DNA of 64,000 nt from Rubripirellula lacrimiformis (lineage in GTDB: Bacteria > Planctomycetota > Planctomycetia > Pirellulales > Pirellulaceae): NCBI RefSeq assembly GCF_007741535.1, contig NZ_CP036525.1, positions 3,348,001 to 3,412,000 of the forward strand, given 5' to 3'. Below, piece after piece: positions 45,524 through 53,845 of this stretch; position 1 is the first letter of the stretch, and every line of letters begins with the position of its first letter. The notes beneath the pieces were generated by a model, which saw only the letters and a program-made list of their open reading frames with translations, searched no databases and was not told the origin of the DNA. Both the position numbers and the translations under genes were made by a program.

Positions 45524-47419
45524 TCACCGATCTCGCCTGAGATCGGATCGGGTTGGATCGGCGGATTCGCTTGACACTCGGCTCAACGCAACCGGGACCG
45601 TTCTCTCGGTCGATTGCTGGTCGGATTGGGCAACCAATTGGTTGCGAATACGCGTCAATGCTTGGACCAGTCGATCGGGTTCGAACGCAGCTCGGTGAAC
45701 CAAATCGGCTTCCAATGCTTTGGGGTAGATGAACTGTTCGCGTCCGGACGGCAGCGCCGCTTCCACTCCGGTCACGGATGCGACACCCAGGTCAGCGATC
45801 TGTTTCTCGATCGCTGGATCCAGTGGCGAACCTTCGCTGCGCAATTCGTCTGCGATCGTTTGCACAGCCCACACGACTTGGCGTGCGGAATCGTAAGTCA
45901 GCATCCGTTGCTTGGGTGTTCGAGTCAGTCCCAGCAACATTTGTTTGGCGATCCGCTCGGTGACCGGTTTTCGTTCGACTTGCTCGATGGCCACTGCGAT
46001 CTGACGGCGAAGTTGTTCCGCCACACCGCTGACCCGATCTGGATCGCCGAAGGGGCGGTCCGCGAACAGCCCGGTCAATTGGTTCTGGTTGGCACGCACT
46101 TCGTTGACAGGTTCCTTCGTTCCGGCCGCGTAACCATAGAACTGAAGAGCCAGGGCCAGCAGTGTGTCGGGCCATTCGTTTTCGCGGGGACGTCCGGGGG
46201 CGCCCGGAAACCCACGCCGCTGGCGGTCGCTGTTGCTGGCCAATTCATGATGGCAGGCCGCGCAATCGTACAGCGAATAGTCTGCCCACTGGTGCGAGTT
46301 CGCCGATTCGATGTACAGGTCCAATGCCTGGGCACGGGCGACCAAGGCGCCGACCAACATCTTGCGTGTGTTCCAGAAAATTTTGTCGGCATCAACCGTC
46401 TGGGTCAGTCCCGGATAGTTGGTGCGGAAGTACTCGTCGCGCCCGGCGGAATCTTTCAGCGAAGACGACAATTCCGATGGGGTCTGCCAGTGTTGTGGCA
46501 TCTCTTTACAGAACGCCTGCAGTTCGATCGACGGAATCGGTGGATGTCCGGCGGCGTACATTTCGTGGGTCACAAACATGTTCTTGGATCGATTGCCGAC
46601 GTGACAATCGAAACAGAGTTGTGCTTGGTTGGATGTGTCGACAAGATCTCGCATGCCGGCCGCGGTTTTTTGATCAGGCGGCAGCATTCGCCACTCAGAC
46701 GCCGTCGTCAGCGAGGCGTGATCGCTGACCCATTTTTGATTGTCACCGATTTGGTGGCAGTACAAACAATCGATGCCCAGTTGTGAATCGTCGTGGGACG
46801 ACAGATCAAAGCCTTGGTCGCCCTTCTGGTAGCCGCCGTGACAGGTCAAACACTGGTCGCGGAACTTTTGGTAACCCGCCTCTGTCTTGACGCTTCCCGA
46901 ACCCCACAGCTTGTCGCAGATTCTGCGGCTAAGAATGTTGCTCTCACCGATCCATTGTTCCGGGACCTTGGTGAATCCGATCTGGCTGAGATCGACCGGG
47001 CGATTGTTTCTTTGCAACGCTTCGATCGCGACGCCTTGTTGGCGTTTGACCCGAGCCATCAATTTCATCAGTTCGTCTTCGCTTTGCTGGTCCGCGAAGG
47101 GCTCGATTCGACGGCGGGCGATCGTGTGCTTGTCGTTGGTCAGCCATCGATCCATTTCGATACGACGCGCAAAGTCGACAAACAATCCGGCGATCAGTTC
47201 CTCGTCCGTGGGCCCCCGGAAATGGCAACTGACACAACCTTCGACTTTGGCGGAGGTGATCCATGTCAAATAGACCGGGTCGCTTAGCCGCTGTTCCAAC
47301 GTCGGCCCGGAATCTTGGGCCGAAACCGACACGGGGCTGGATAGGGCCAAAGCAACGGCCAAGGCAGTCGCGGCGCACGCCAACGGCGCCGTCATTCGAG
47401 CGGTCACGATCCGATTCAT
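45524..47419 (-). CDS. Exported pentaheme cytochrome c
   Basis: A ~631-aa periplasmic cytochrome with five CxxCH motifs: CVSCH, CLTCH, CLYCH, CFDCH and CAACH. The signal peptide MNRIVTARMTAPLACAATAL with cleavage near VSA-QD supports the ATG at 47419; two in-frame upstream ATGs (47446, 47491) are possible. HEMYAAGHPPIPSIELQAF echoes NHDIIAAGHPALRY in the neighbouring cytochrome, so the two are paralogs. The C-terminal ~280 aa after CAACHHEL is heme-free and helical. It lies 44-115 bp (depending on its start) downstream of the next cytochrome gene on the same strand, probably the same operon. Confidence 0.9.
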   Translation of the reverse strand: MNRIVTARMTAPLACAATALAVALALSSPVSVSAQDSGPTLEQRLSDPVYLTWITSAKVEGCVSCHFRGPTDEELIAGLFVDFARRIEMDRWLTNDKHTIARRRIEPFADQQSEDELMKLMARVKRQQGVAIEALQRNNRPVDLSQIGFTKVPEQWIGESNILSRRICDKLWGSGSVKTEAGYQKFRDQCLTCHGGYQKGDQGFDLSSHDDSQLGIDCLYCHQIGDNQKWVSDHASLTTASEWRMLPPDQKTAAGMRDLVDTSNQAQLCFDCHVGNRSKNMFVTHEMYAAGHPPIPSIELQAFCKEMPQHWQTPSELSSSLKDSAGRDEYFRTNYPGLTQTVDADKIFWNTRKMLVGALVARAQALDLYIESANSHQWADYSLYDCAACHHELASNSDRQRRGFPGAPGRPRENEWPDTLLALALQFYGYAAGTKEPVNEVRANQNQLTGLFADRPFGDPDRVSGVAEQLRRQIAVAIEQVERKPVTERIAKQMLLGLTRTPKQRMLTYDSARQVVWAVQTIADELRSEGSPLDPAIEKQIADLGVASVTGVEAALPSGREQFIYPKALEADLVHRAAFEPDRLVQALTRIRNQLVAQSDQQSTERTVPVALSRVSSESADPTRSDLRRDR

Positions 47420-47534
47420 GGCGGTTCGATCGGTTGCCTTTCCCATCAAGCCGGCGGCCCAATCGGAGCGGTGGTTTGGTGTCTGTCCCATCGTGCGTTT
47501 GTTTTCGCGATCGAGGTCGTCCGACGATGGCTCG

Positions 47535-49427
47535 CTAGGGACGAGCCTGTTGACGTTTGCGTTGCTCTTCCAGCAACTGTTCGTCGGATTTGATTATGCG
47601 TTTCGGTCTTACCGTTTCCTTGGCCTTCGTTTCGGTGGGCATCGCTTCGGCGTTTGGATTGGTCTGTTCAAACTGTCGCTTTCGTTCCGCTTCGGATGCT
47701 GTCCAACGTGCTTCGATCCGTCTTAGGATCGATTGCAGTTCGATTCGCATCGATTCCGAAATCGTTTCGTCGTTGGTGCGATCGCCGACCGCTGATGTCA
47801 GCGGGTGTCCAGCGTCCAGGGACACCGGTCCCAACCAGCCCGCGATTTCGATTCCCAATCGCATCGTGTCGTTGACCGAAAGAGTCGGCTTCACGCCTGC
47901 GGATCGTTTTGCGTACCGGCTGACGTCGATCATTTCCGGATAGCGTAACCCATTCCGCATCCGGTCCGCACTGTTTTTGATGGGGCCATTCCACCCGCCG
48001 GGCCAGCTTTCCCGGGCGGCAACGGCCGCCAAGTAGAACTGGACGGCTGATTCCCACGTTTGGAACGTGTTTGTTTTTCCTGCGGCCGAAGCGACCACGC
48101 GGCCAAGCCGATCGCTGCGGAATATTTGCCGTTCTTGGATCCCGGCCGTCCCGTCGACCCATCGTGCCAGCGCCTGGCGGGCGGCGGCGGCCTCACCGGC
48201 GACGTGCGACGCATCCGGTGCAGGCCCCGATTCCATTTGGTCACGAACCTGGTCCAGCGCGGCCAGCAACTCGAAATCTTGTTGCGTGCCCGCACCGGTT
48301 TCCATTCGATAGTTGATCAGCCAACGTAGACCTGCGTCATTCCATTGGCTGTATCTGCCGACGGCTTTGCGAGTATCGGTGATCGGGCCTCGCTGGTTAT
48401 CCAGCCCAAGGTCATGGTGGCAAGATGCGCAGTCCAGCGAAGCGAGTTCCGGCCATTGGCTCGCGGTATGCCCATCCATCGCACGGGTCTGCAACAGCGA
48501 TAGCGATGCGTCGGTTGCGGCAACCTGACCCGCCAACCACAACTGGGCTTCGTATCGGGTCGAGTCCGCCGCTTCGTCGTCACGCCAGTGTTTGGGTTGC
48601 CAAGCATGGAAGGTCGCAAATTCGTATCGCAGTGCCGGATGCCCTGCCGCGATGATGTCGTGGTTCATGTCACGATCTTGATCGCCGATATGGCAGGATG
48701 CGCACATGCGAGCCCGGACGTACAGATCGCCGGCTTCGACAAATCCTTGTCCGGTGGCGTCCTGGGACGCCCAGTCATTCGCGAAATGGGTCTGGATCCA
48801 AATTTCGCTGGGGCCGTGGCACGCCGAACAACCGACTCCTTCACGTTGGAATCGATGGACGTCGTCTGGCATGCTGGCGATCGGCTGGTCGCGACAAACG
48901 GCACCAGCGACTTCGTGGGTGTTCGCGTGGCCACTGGTTCGTGGTTCGTTGTACCGACGAGTTGAATTATGGCAGGACAAACAGTTGTCAAAGCCAGCCT
49001 GGTCAACGATCTGGTCCCCCACCATGATCTTCAACCGCTTCATCATGTCGACGCTTTCATCGCCACAGATGGTTCGCCAGCTATTGGCGTGCGGATCGTT
49101 CTCTAGCCACAGCGAGTATTCCGATCCGCGGCTTGCCCAGGGCTGGGCAATGCCCGGTCGAGGCCCCGCGTGGCAGCTAGCGGTGGCGCAGGACTGTGCA
49201 CCGTTGATCTTTAGGTCTTGCCGCAGCAGTGGGCCATGCCACCGGTCCAAGGTGCCCGGAATGATTGGCGAAACAGGGACGAATCGACCATCGTCAATGC
49301 CAGCGATGTCAGCCTGCGGGAATGATGGGTACTGGCCCATCGCCGGTGGTTGTCCGATCACGAACAGACCGAGCGCAAAGAACGCCTGGAAGGTTCGAGC
49401 AAATTGATCGGATCGGATGAACCACAT
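47535..49427 (-). CDS. Exported pentaheme cytochrome c with a CX4CH first heme site
   Basis: A 630-aa cytochrome c, c554-like in organisation. The signal peptide FARTFQAFFALGLFVIGQ precedes five heme sites: CATASCH (four residues between the cysteines), CLSCH, CSACH, CASCH and CASCH. RDMNHDIIAAGHPALRYEF is a conserved segment shared with the cytochrome starting at 52394 and supplies potential distal His ligands. The C-terminal ~290 aa carries no heme. It diverges from the rightward electron-transfer cluster across 342 bp. Role in a periplasmic electron wire is inferred. Confidence 0.91.
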   Translation of the reverse strand: MWFIRSDQFARTFQAFFALGLFVIGQPPAMGQYPSFPQADIAGIDDGRFVPVSPIIPGTLDRWHGPLLRQDLKINGAQSCATASCHAGPRPGIAQPWASRGSEYSLWLENDPHANSWRTICGDESVDMMKRLKIMVGDQIVDQAGFDNCLSCHNSTRRYNEPRTSGHANTHEVAGAVCRDQPIASMPDDVHRFQREGVGCSACHGPSEIWIQTHFANDWASQDATGQGFVEAGDLYVRARMCASCHIGDQDRDMNHDIIAAGHPALRYEFATFHAWQPKHWRDDEAADSTRYEAQLWLAGQVAATDASLSLLQTRAMDGHTASQWPELASLDCASCHHDLGLDNQRGPITDTRKAVGRYSQWNDAGLRWLINYRMETGAGTQQDFELLAALDQVRDQMESGPAPDASHVAGEAAAARQALARWVDGTAGIQERQIFRSDRLGRVVASAAGKTNTFQTWESAVQFYLAAVAARESWPGGWNGPIKNSADRMRNGLRYPEMIDVSRYAKRSAGVKPTLSVNDTMRLGIEIAGWLGPVSLDAGHPLTSAVGDRTNDETISESMRIELQSILRRIEARWTASEAERKRQFEQTNPNAEAMPTETKAKETVRPKRIIKSDEQLLEEQRKRQQARP

Positions 49428-49769
49428 AATGACTAACGGGGCGTCCGCGGATAGTTGGATGGGGTGGGCATCACCCCGATGTCCCCCACATCAGTCCCTA
49501 TCGGCACCACCGTTGGCTGCAGCATGACCATTCCCGCATCGTTACGAGTGTCTAAAGCGTTTCCAGCCAATGAATCGGACTAACCGGAATAGATTGACAT
49601 CCGCGATCTTTGCGATGTAGCTAGTTTGACTTGCCCACCGATTGGGATTAAACATGTCGCACGAACGGGTGGGAGAAAAAGAGACGCCGGGTAGCGGTTT
49701 TTGTTCACGATTGCTTCCTGTTCGGTCGCAATATCGAAACGCTGATTCCGAGCCGAAGGGCCAATAAAC
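49428..49769. promoter_or_regulatory. Divergent control region of the cytochrome cluster
   Basis: A 342-bp gap between the leftward and rightward cytochrome operons. GGGGTG-GGCAT-CACCCC at 49461-49477 is a perfect 6-bp stem-loop. TTGACA at 49594-49599 followed 18 bp later by TAGCTA (49618-49623) is a weak promoter candidate pointing right. AAGGG about 10 nt before the GTG at 49770 is the ribosome-binding site. No CRP-like TGTGA-N6-TCACA palindrome was seen. Confidence 0.4.
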
Positions 49770-50738
49770 GTGTTGATCAATCGCGGCCAATCCAGACTAC
49801 ATCTGATGTTCGGAATTCCGACGCTGTTGGTGACCCTTGGCCTGATCGTCATCTATGTTCGCGAATCCATTTCGGCAGGTCAGTGGGTCGGTGGCGGCAG
49901 CGGCAGTGGTTTGTTGTGTGGAATCGCTGCGGGATTGGTCATCGTGTTCGAAATGTTGCTTTGGCCACGCAAAGCACTTCGTCGGCTCCGGTTGATCCCC
50001 GCCAAGTACTGGTTGGCTGCTCACCTCTGGTTTGGTTTGGCTTCATTGCCGCTGGCCATTGTTCATTGTGGGTTTCATTTGGGCGGATGGCTGCCGACCA
50101 CGTTCATGGTGTTGTTCGTGTTGTGCATTGTCAGTGGCATCTACGGGATGATTGTCCAGAACGTGTTGCCCAAGTGGATGCTACGCAACCTGCCATCCGA
50201 AACGATCTACAGCCAGATCGATTACGTGTCCGAGCAGGCGGTCGAGGACGTTCGGCAGTTATTGATCAGCGCTTGTGGTCGAGTAATGTCGGCCGACGAC
50301 CGGTTGACCGATGAACCTGAAATCGAAGCTGCCAAATCCACGGCGGTGATCGTGGGCGCTTTGCGTCAAGCGGGCAAAACCAGCGGTCGGACGTTGCAGA
50401 CCCGACGCTTCAAATCGGCAACGGCCGATCGCGACACGCTTTGGACGGCATTCGAAGAGATCAAGCCGTTCTTGCTGACCGGCCGCTTGGCAGAAACTCC
50501 GGTCACCGACCAACGCAATTCGTCACAATGGTTTTCGCGTCTGCGAGGGGTGTGCGGGGAAGAGAGCGAATCGATCATCGACGTGCTCGAAAGCACCTGC
50601 CAACAGCGACGTCAATTCGATGTGCAGGGCACCGTCCACCGCTGGTTGCATGCGTGGATCCCCATCCACGTCGGCCTTGCGGTCGCTGTCACCGTTCTGT
50701 TGGCGGCCCATGTTTGGACCGCACTGAAATACTGGTAA
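49770..50738 (+). CDS. Multi-histidine membrane protein, cytochrome b-like
   Basis: A 322-aa integral membrane protein starting at GTG 49770. Hydrophobic helices lie near residues 10-30, 46-65, 81-103, 108-133 and 296-320. Histidines cluster where b-heme ligands are expected: His85 (AAHLWFG), His99 and His103 (IVHCGFH), and in the C-terminal helix His290, His294, His300 and His314 (VHRWLHAWIPIHVG, AAHVW). About 150 soluble residues separate helices four and five. This pattern suggests a cytochrome b561/ferric-reductase-like quinol or b-heme protein. It is the first gene of the rightward cluster, 30 bp before the ten-heme cytochrome. Confidence 0.75.
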   Translation: MLINRGQSRLHLMFGIPTLLVTLGLIVIYVRESISAGQWVGGGSGSGLLCGIAAGLVIVFEMLLWPRKALRRLRLIPAKYWLAAHLWFGLASLPLAIVHCGFHLGGWLPTTFMVLFVLCIVSGIYGMIVQNVLPKWMLRNLPSETIYSQIDYVSEQAVEDVRQLLISACGRVMSADDRLTDEPEIEAAKSTAVIVGALRQAGKTSGRTLQTRRFKSATADRDTLWTAFEEIKPFLLTGRLAETPVTDQRNSSQWFSRLRGVCGEESESIIDVLESTCQQRRQFDVQGTVHRWLHAWIPIHVGLAVAVTVLLAAHVWTALKYW

Positions 50739-50768
50739 CGTTCGTATTGGCAACGGCGAAAGAATCTG

Positions 50769-52397
50769 ATGGCTCGCGAAACCGGCAAGCAACGATCTCA
50801 ACGAATCCAAATCGACTATTTTCGTCGCCGCGGTGGTCTGCAGACCTTTCGCACGGTCTGCATTGCGATCGGACTTGTCGGTGCGGGGCTGTACGCTGCC
50901 TTTGTCCTAGCCTGGGGCGGCGGTTCGCAGGTTTCGACCGGCCAAATCGCTCGTCCACACGCCGCGTTTCAAAACGATTGCCAACTGTGCCACGAAGATT
51001 TTACGCCCATGGATTCCGAGGCGATCCAGCTTGACCTGACGATGGTCGGTGTCAAACGCGAAGCATCGATCGGACGTTTGGAAGCGGCTTGCCAGGCCTG
51101 TCACCAAGTGGGCGACCACTATCGCAATGCGATGACATCATCGTTCCGGCTGCAAGACCAAAACTGCGGTGCCTGTCATTCGGACCATCAAGGTTTAGGA
51201 CATGATCTTAGCGCGGTCGCCAACCAAAAATGTGCGGTCTGTCACGCCAAGCTCGCTGACACCTGCAAGGCAGCCCCGACCATCAAACCGGATGTGGCAT
51301 CGTTCACCAAAGCTAGCCACGGGGACTTTGCGTCCCTGATGACTGATGACATTGGAACGATCAAGTTTGATCACCACCAACACCTGATGCCCGGTCAAGT
51401 CGACGATGGTCAAAAGGGGGCGTTTACCATTGAAATGTTGGACGCCGCGCTACGTCCGCGATACCGGAAAACGGGCCAGTCGGATTCCGATGCGGTGCAA
51501 CTGGACTGCGCCAGCTGCCACACCTATGCCGGCAATCCCGACGATCTGGCGCGTTACCCTGAACGATCCTTGATCGCTGATCACGAATTGGGACGCTACA
51601 TGGCGCCCGTTTCGTATCGCCAGCACTGTGCGGCTTGTCATGCGATGAACCCAGGCATCGCGACCGCCGACACGACTCCCATTCCCCATGCGGTTGCATG
51701 GTCCCAAGTGGATCTGCTGATCGCGGCCGACATCGTTGGCGTGCGATCAACCGGCCAAGCGCGCGGCGCCGGGGATGACACACAATCCACCCCGCAGCCG
51801 GGCGAAGGGATCGGCAGCCGGATCGACCGCGACGAAGCTATCTCGGCGAAGTTGGTTGCTGCTAGAAAACAGATCGAATCTCAATGTCTGAAATGCCATG
51901 ACGATGCGTCGATCAGTGACACGGCGATCACTGCGGCATTGGATGGCACTGCCGCTCCGATGATTCCGCCTCGCTGGTTGATGCATGGGCTGTATGATCA
52001 CGCCGCCCACCGTGACATCGATTGCCGATACTGTCACCAAGCTGCCTACCCGGTCGCCGGATCGCCCCCCCGACCAGCGATCGATCATACGATTGTGATG
52101 ATCTCGGGGATCGAAAGTTGCGACGGTTGCCATCGCTCGGCAACGACCCCGACGCCCGCTTCGTTAGCCAACCCAAGTGTTGCCAACATGCTGCGCGGAC
52201 AATCCACTTGGGCGGCCGACGATTGCACGATGTGCCATCGATATCACACCTCGGGTGCGCCGGCCAACCAGACCGAATCAGCCAACCTGAACGAATCGGC
52301 GATCAGTGATCTCGGCAACGAGGCCAGCGTCCACGCTGATATCCACGCTGATTTGCGAGACGCCATTTCCGCGGTCTCTGCGGGGGCGACGCCATGA
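50769..52397 (+). CDS. Membrane-anchored decaheme cytochrome c
   Basis: A 542-aa protein with ten CxxCH motifs in order: CQLCH, CQACH, CGACH, CAVCH, CASCH, CAACH, CLKCH, CRYCH, CDGCH and CTMCH. One N-terminal helix (VCIAIGLVGAGLYAAFVLAWGG, residues ~36-57) preceded by a basic stretch anchors it with the heme domain in the periplasm. Extra His residues (KFDHHQHLMPG, YDHAAHRDIDC) can be distal ligands. Its last four bases overlap the next gene (ATGA), so the two are translationally coupled. It probably receives electrons from the adjacent membrane b-type protein. Confidence 0.93.
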   Translation: MARETGKQRSQRIQIDYFRRRGGLQTFRTVCIAIGLVGAGLYAAFVLAWGGGSQVSTGQIARPHAAFQNDCQLCHEDFTPMDSEAIQLDLTMVGVKREASIGRLEAACQACHQVGDHYRNAMTSSFRLQDQNCGACHSDHQGLGHDLSAVANQKCAVCHAKLADTCKAAPTIKPDVASFTKASHGDFASLMTDDIGTIKFDHHQHLMPGQVDDGQKGAFTIEMLDAALRPRYRKTGQSDSDAVQLDCASCHTYAGNPDDLARYPERSLIADHELGRYMAPVSYRQHCAACHAMNPGIATADTTPIPHAVAWSQVDLLIAADIVGVRSTGQARGAGDDTQSTPQPGEGIGSRIDRDEAISAKLVAARKQIESQCLKCHDDASISDTAITAALDGTAAPMIPPRWLMHGLYDHAAHRDIDCRYCHQAAYPVAGSPPRPAIDHTIVMISGIESCDGCHRSATTPTPASLANPSVANMLRGQSTWAADDCTMCHRYHTSGAPANQTESANLNESAISDLGNEASVHADIHADLRDAISAVSAGATP

Positions 52398-53845
52398 CGT
52401 TGAATGCCGTCGGCGTGAAACCATTTCCATCGCCGCCGTTGCTGGTTGTCGGTTGGTGGGGCGCCGGGATTCTGGCGATCGCGTTGTGGACATCCACGAC
52501 AAATGCCGCGGAACCGATCCGATGGGTGGGCAGCGATTCCTGTGCTACGTCGACATGCCACGGCAACGTCGAGGGCCGTGGCCCGGCATGGAACCATGCG
52601 ATGTCGACTTGGATGGCCAACGATCCGCATGCCGGCGCAGGCGACGTGCTGCGAAGCCAACTCTCACGCCGAATCGTGTCCCGGCTGAACCCGGCCGCGT
52701 CGCAGTCGCCGGATGAATTGGATCGCACACTTCGAAAACGTTGCATCAGTTGCCATTTGACCGCGACCCCCCAGGACTGTGACGATGACGCCCTACTGCC
52801 GCCCGACTTTGTGGCGGCCGGCGTATCCTGCGAAGCCTGTCACGGACCGGCCGGGCAATGGTTGACGGCGCACACGGGCCGTGACTGGGTGGGGGATTCT
52901 CGATTCAGCAATGGGCTGGGAATGCGAGACACCGAGTCGATCATCGGTCGGTCGGACACGTGTGTTCGTTGTCACATCGGTTCGCGCAGCGAAGATTCGA
53001 TGGTCCGCGACATGAACCACGATTTGATCGCCGCCGGTCATCCCGCGCTGCGGTTTGATCTGCTGATTTACAACCAAAATCTGCCACCGCACTGGGATCC
53101 CCAAGGGGAACCCGAGCGACCGTTCATGGAATCGCCGATGCGAGTTCGATCGGTCAGCCGTGCAATCAATTTGGCCACCGCCGCAACGTTGTCGGCACAG
53201 CGGGCCACCGCTTTCGTTGCCGACCACAGCGTGCCATGGCCAGAGTTCGCTGATTACGACTGCTTTGCCTGTCACCAATCACTTTCGATCGAAGAATTCA
53301 AATTGCCGCCACGTGATCGGACCAAGTCGCCACTGCATGTCAGCGACGGTTTGCCGGTTTGGAATTCATGGCACACCGTCCGGCAACTGGAACTTCGCGA
53401 TTCACCTGACTTGCTACAGAAACTTTCGCCGCATCAAAGTGATCCACCGCAGATTGCCAAAAGTGGTCTTTCCTTGGCTCAAAAGTATCGCCAAGTTGCC
53501 AAGTCCAAGCTGACCGAGACCGCCAAGCCCTATGATTCGATACGCGATGTCCTGCGATTGATACGGACTCGGCAACCCGTGGATTGGCACGAAGCGGCGA
53601 TTTTGTATTTGGATCTCGACGCGGCAGGGCGTCAAATCGCATCCCAAGATGATAGCGCTGATGCCGGCCGCGAAATCCTGTTGGGATTAGAGGATGTGGA
53701 ACGCATGCTTCGGTTCGACCCCGATCGGAGCGTCGACCAACCGTCCGTGATCCATTCACCGGCGGCCTTTGATCCCGCCATGTTCGGCCCCACGCTGGAC
53801 AAGATTTTTACCGACAAGCTGCCCACCAACCTTGAATCGCCATGA
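52394..53845 (+). CDS. Exported pentaheme cytochrome c (paralog of the 47535-49427 product)
   Basis: A 483-aa cytochrome with five heme sites: CATSTCH (CX4CH), CISCH, CEACH, CVRCH and CFACH. RDMNHDLIAAGHPALRFDL is nearly identical to the matching segment of the leftward paralog, and SCEACHGP matches its GCSACHGP. A signal peptide is present (PPLLVVGWWGAGILAIALWT, cleavage near NAA). The gene starts inside the stop of the decaheme gene and its own stop overlaps the next start (ATGA at 53842), so three genes are tightly coupled. Confidence 0.92.
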   Translation: MTLNAVGVKPFPSPPLLVVGWWGAGILAIALWTSTTNAAEPIRWVGSDSCATSTCHGNVEGRGPAWNHAMSTWMANDPHAGAGDVLRSQLSRRIVSRLNPAASQSPDELDRTLRKRCISCHLTATPQDCDDDALLPPDFVAAGVSCEACHGPAGQWLTAHTGRDWVGDSRFSNGLGMRDTESIIGRSDTCVRCHIGSRSEDSMVRDMNHDLIAAGHPALRFDLLIYNQNLPPHWDPQGEPERPFMESPMRVRSVSRAINLATAATLSAQRATAFVADHSVPWPEFADYDCFACHQSLSIEEFKLPPRDRTKSPLHVSDGLPVWNSWHTVRQLELRDSPDLLQKLSPHQSDPPQIAKSGLSLAQKYRQVAKSKLTETAKPYDSIRDVLRLIRTRQPVDWHEAAILYLDLDAAGRQIASQDDSADAGREILLGLEDVERMLRFDPDRSVDQPSVIHSPAAFDPAMFGPTLDKIFTDKLPTNLESP

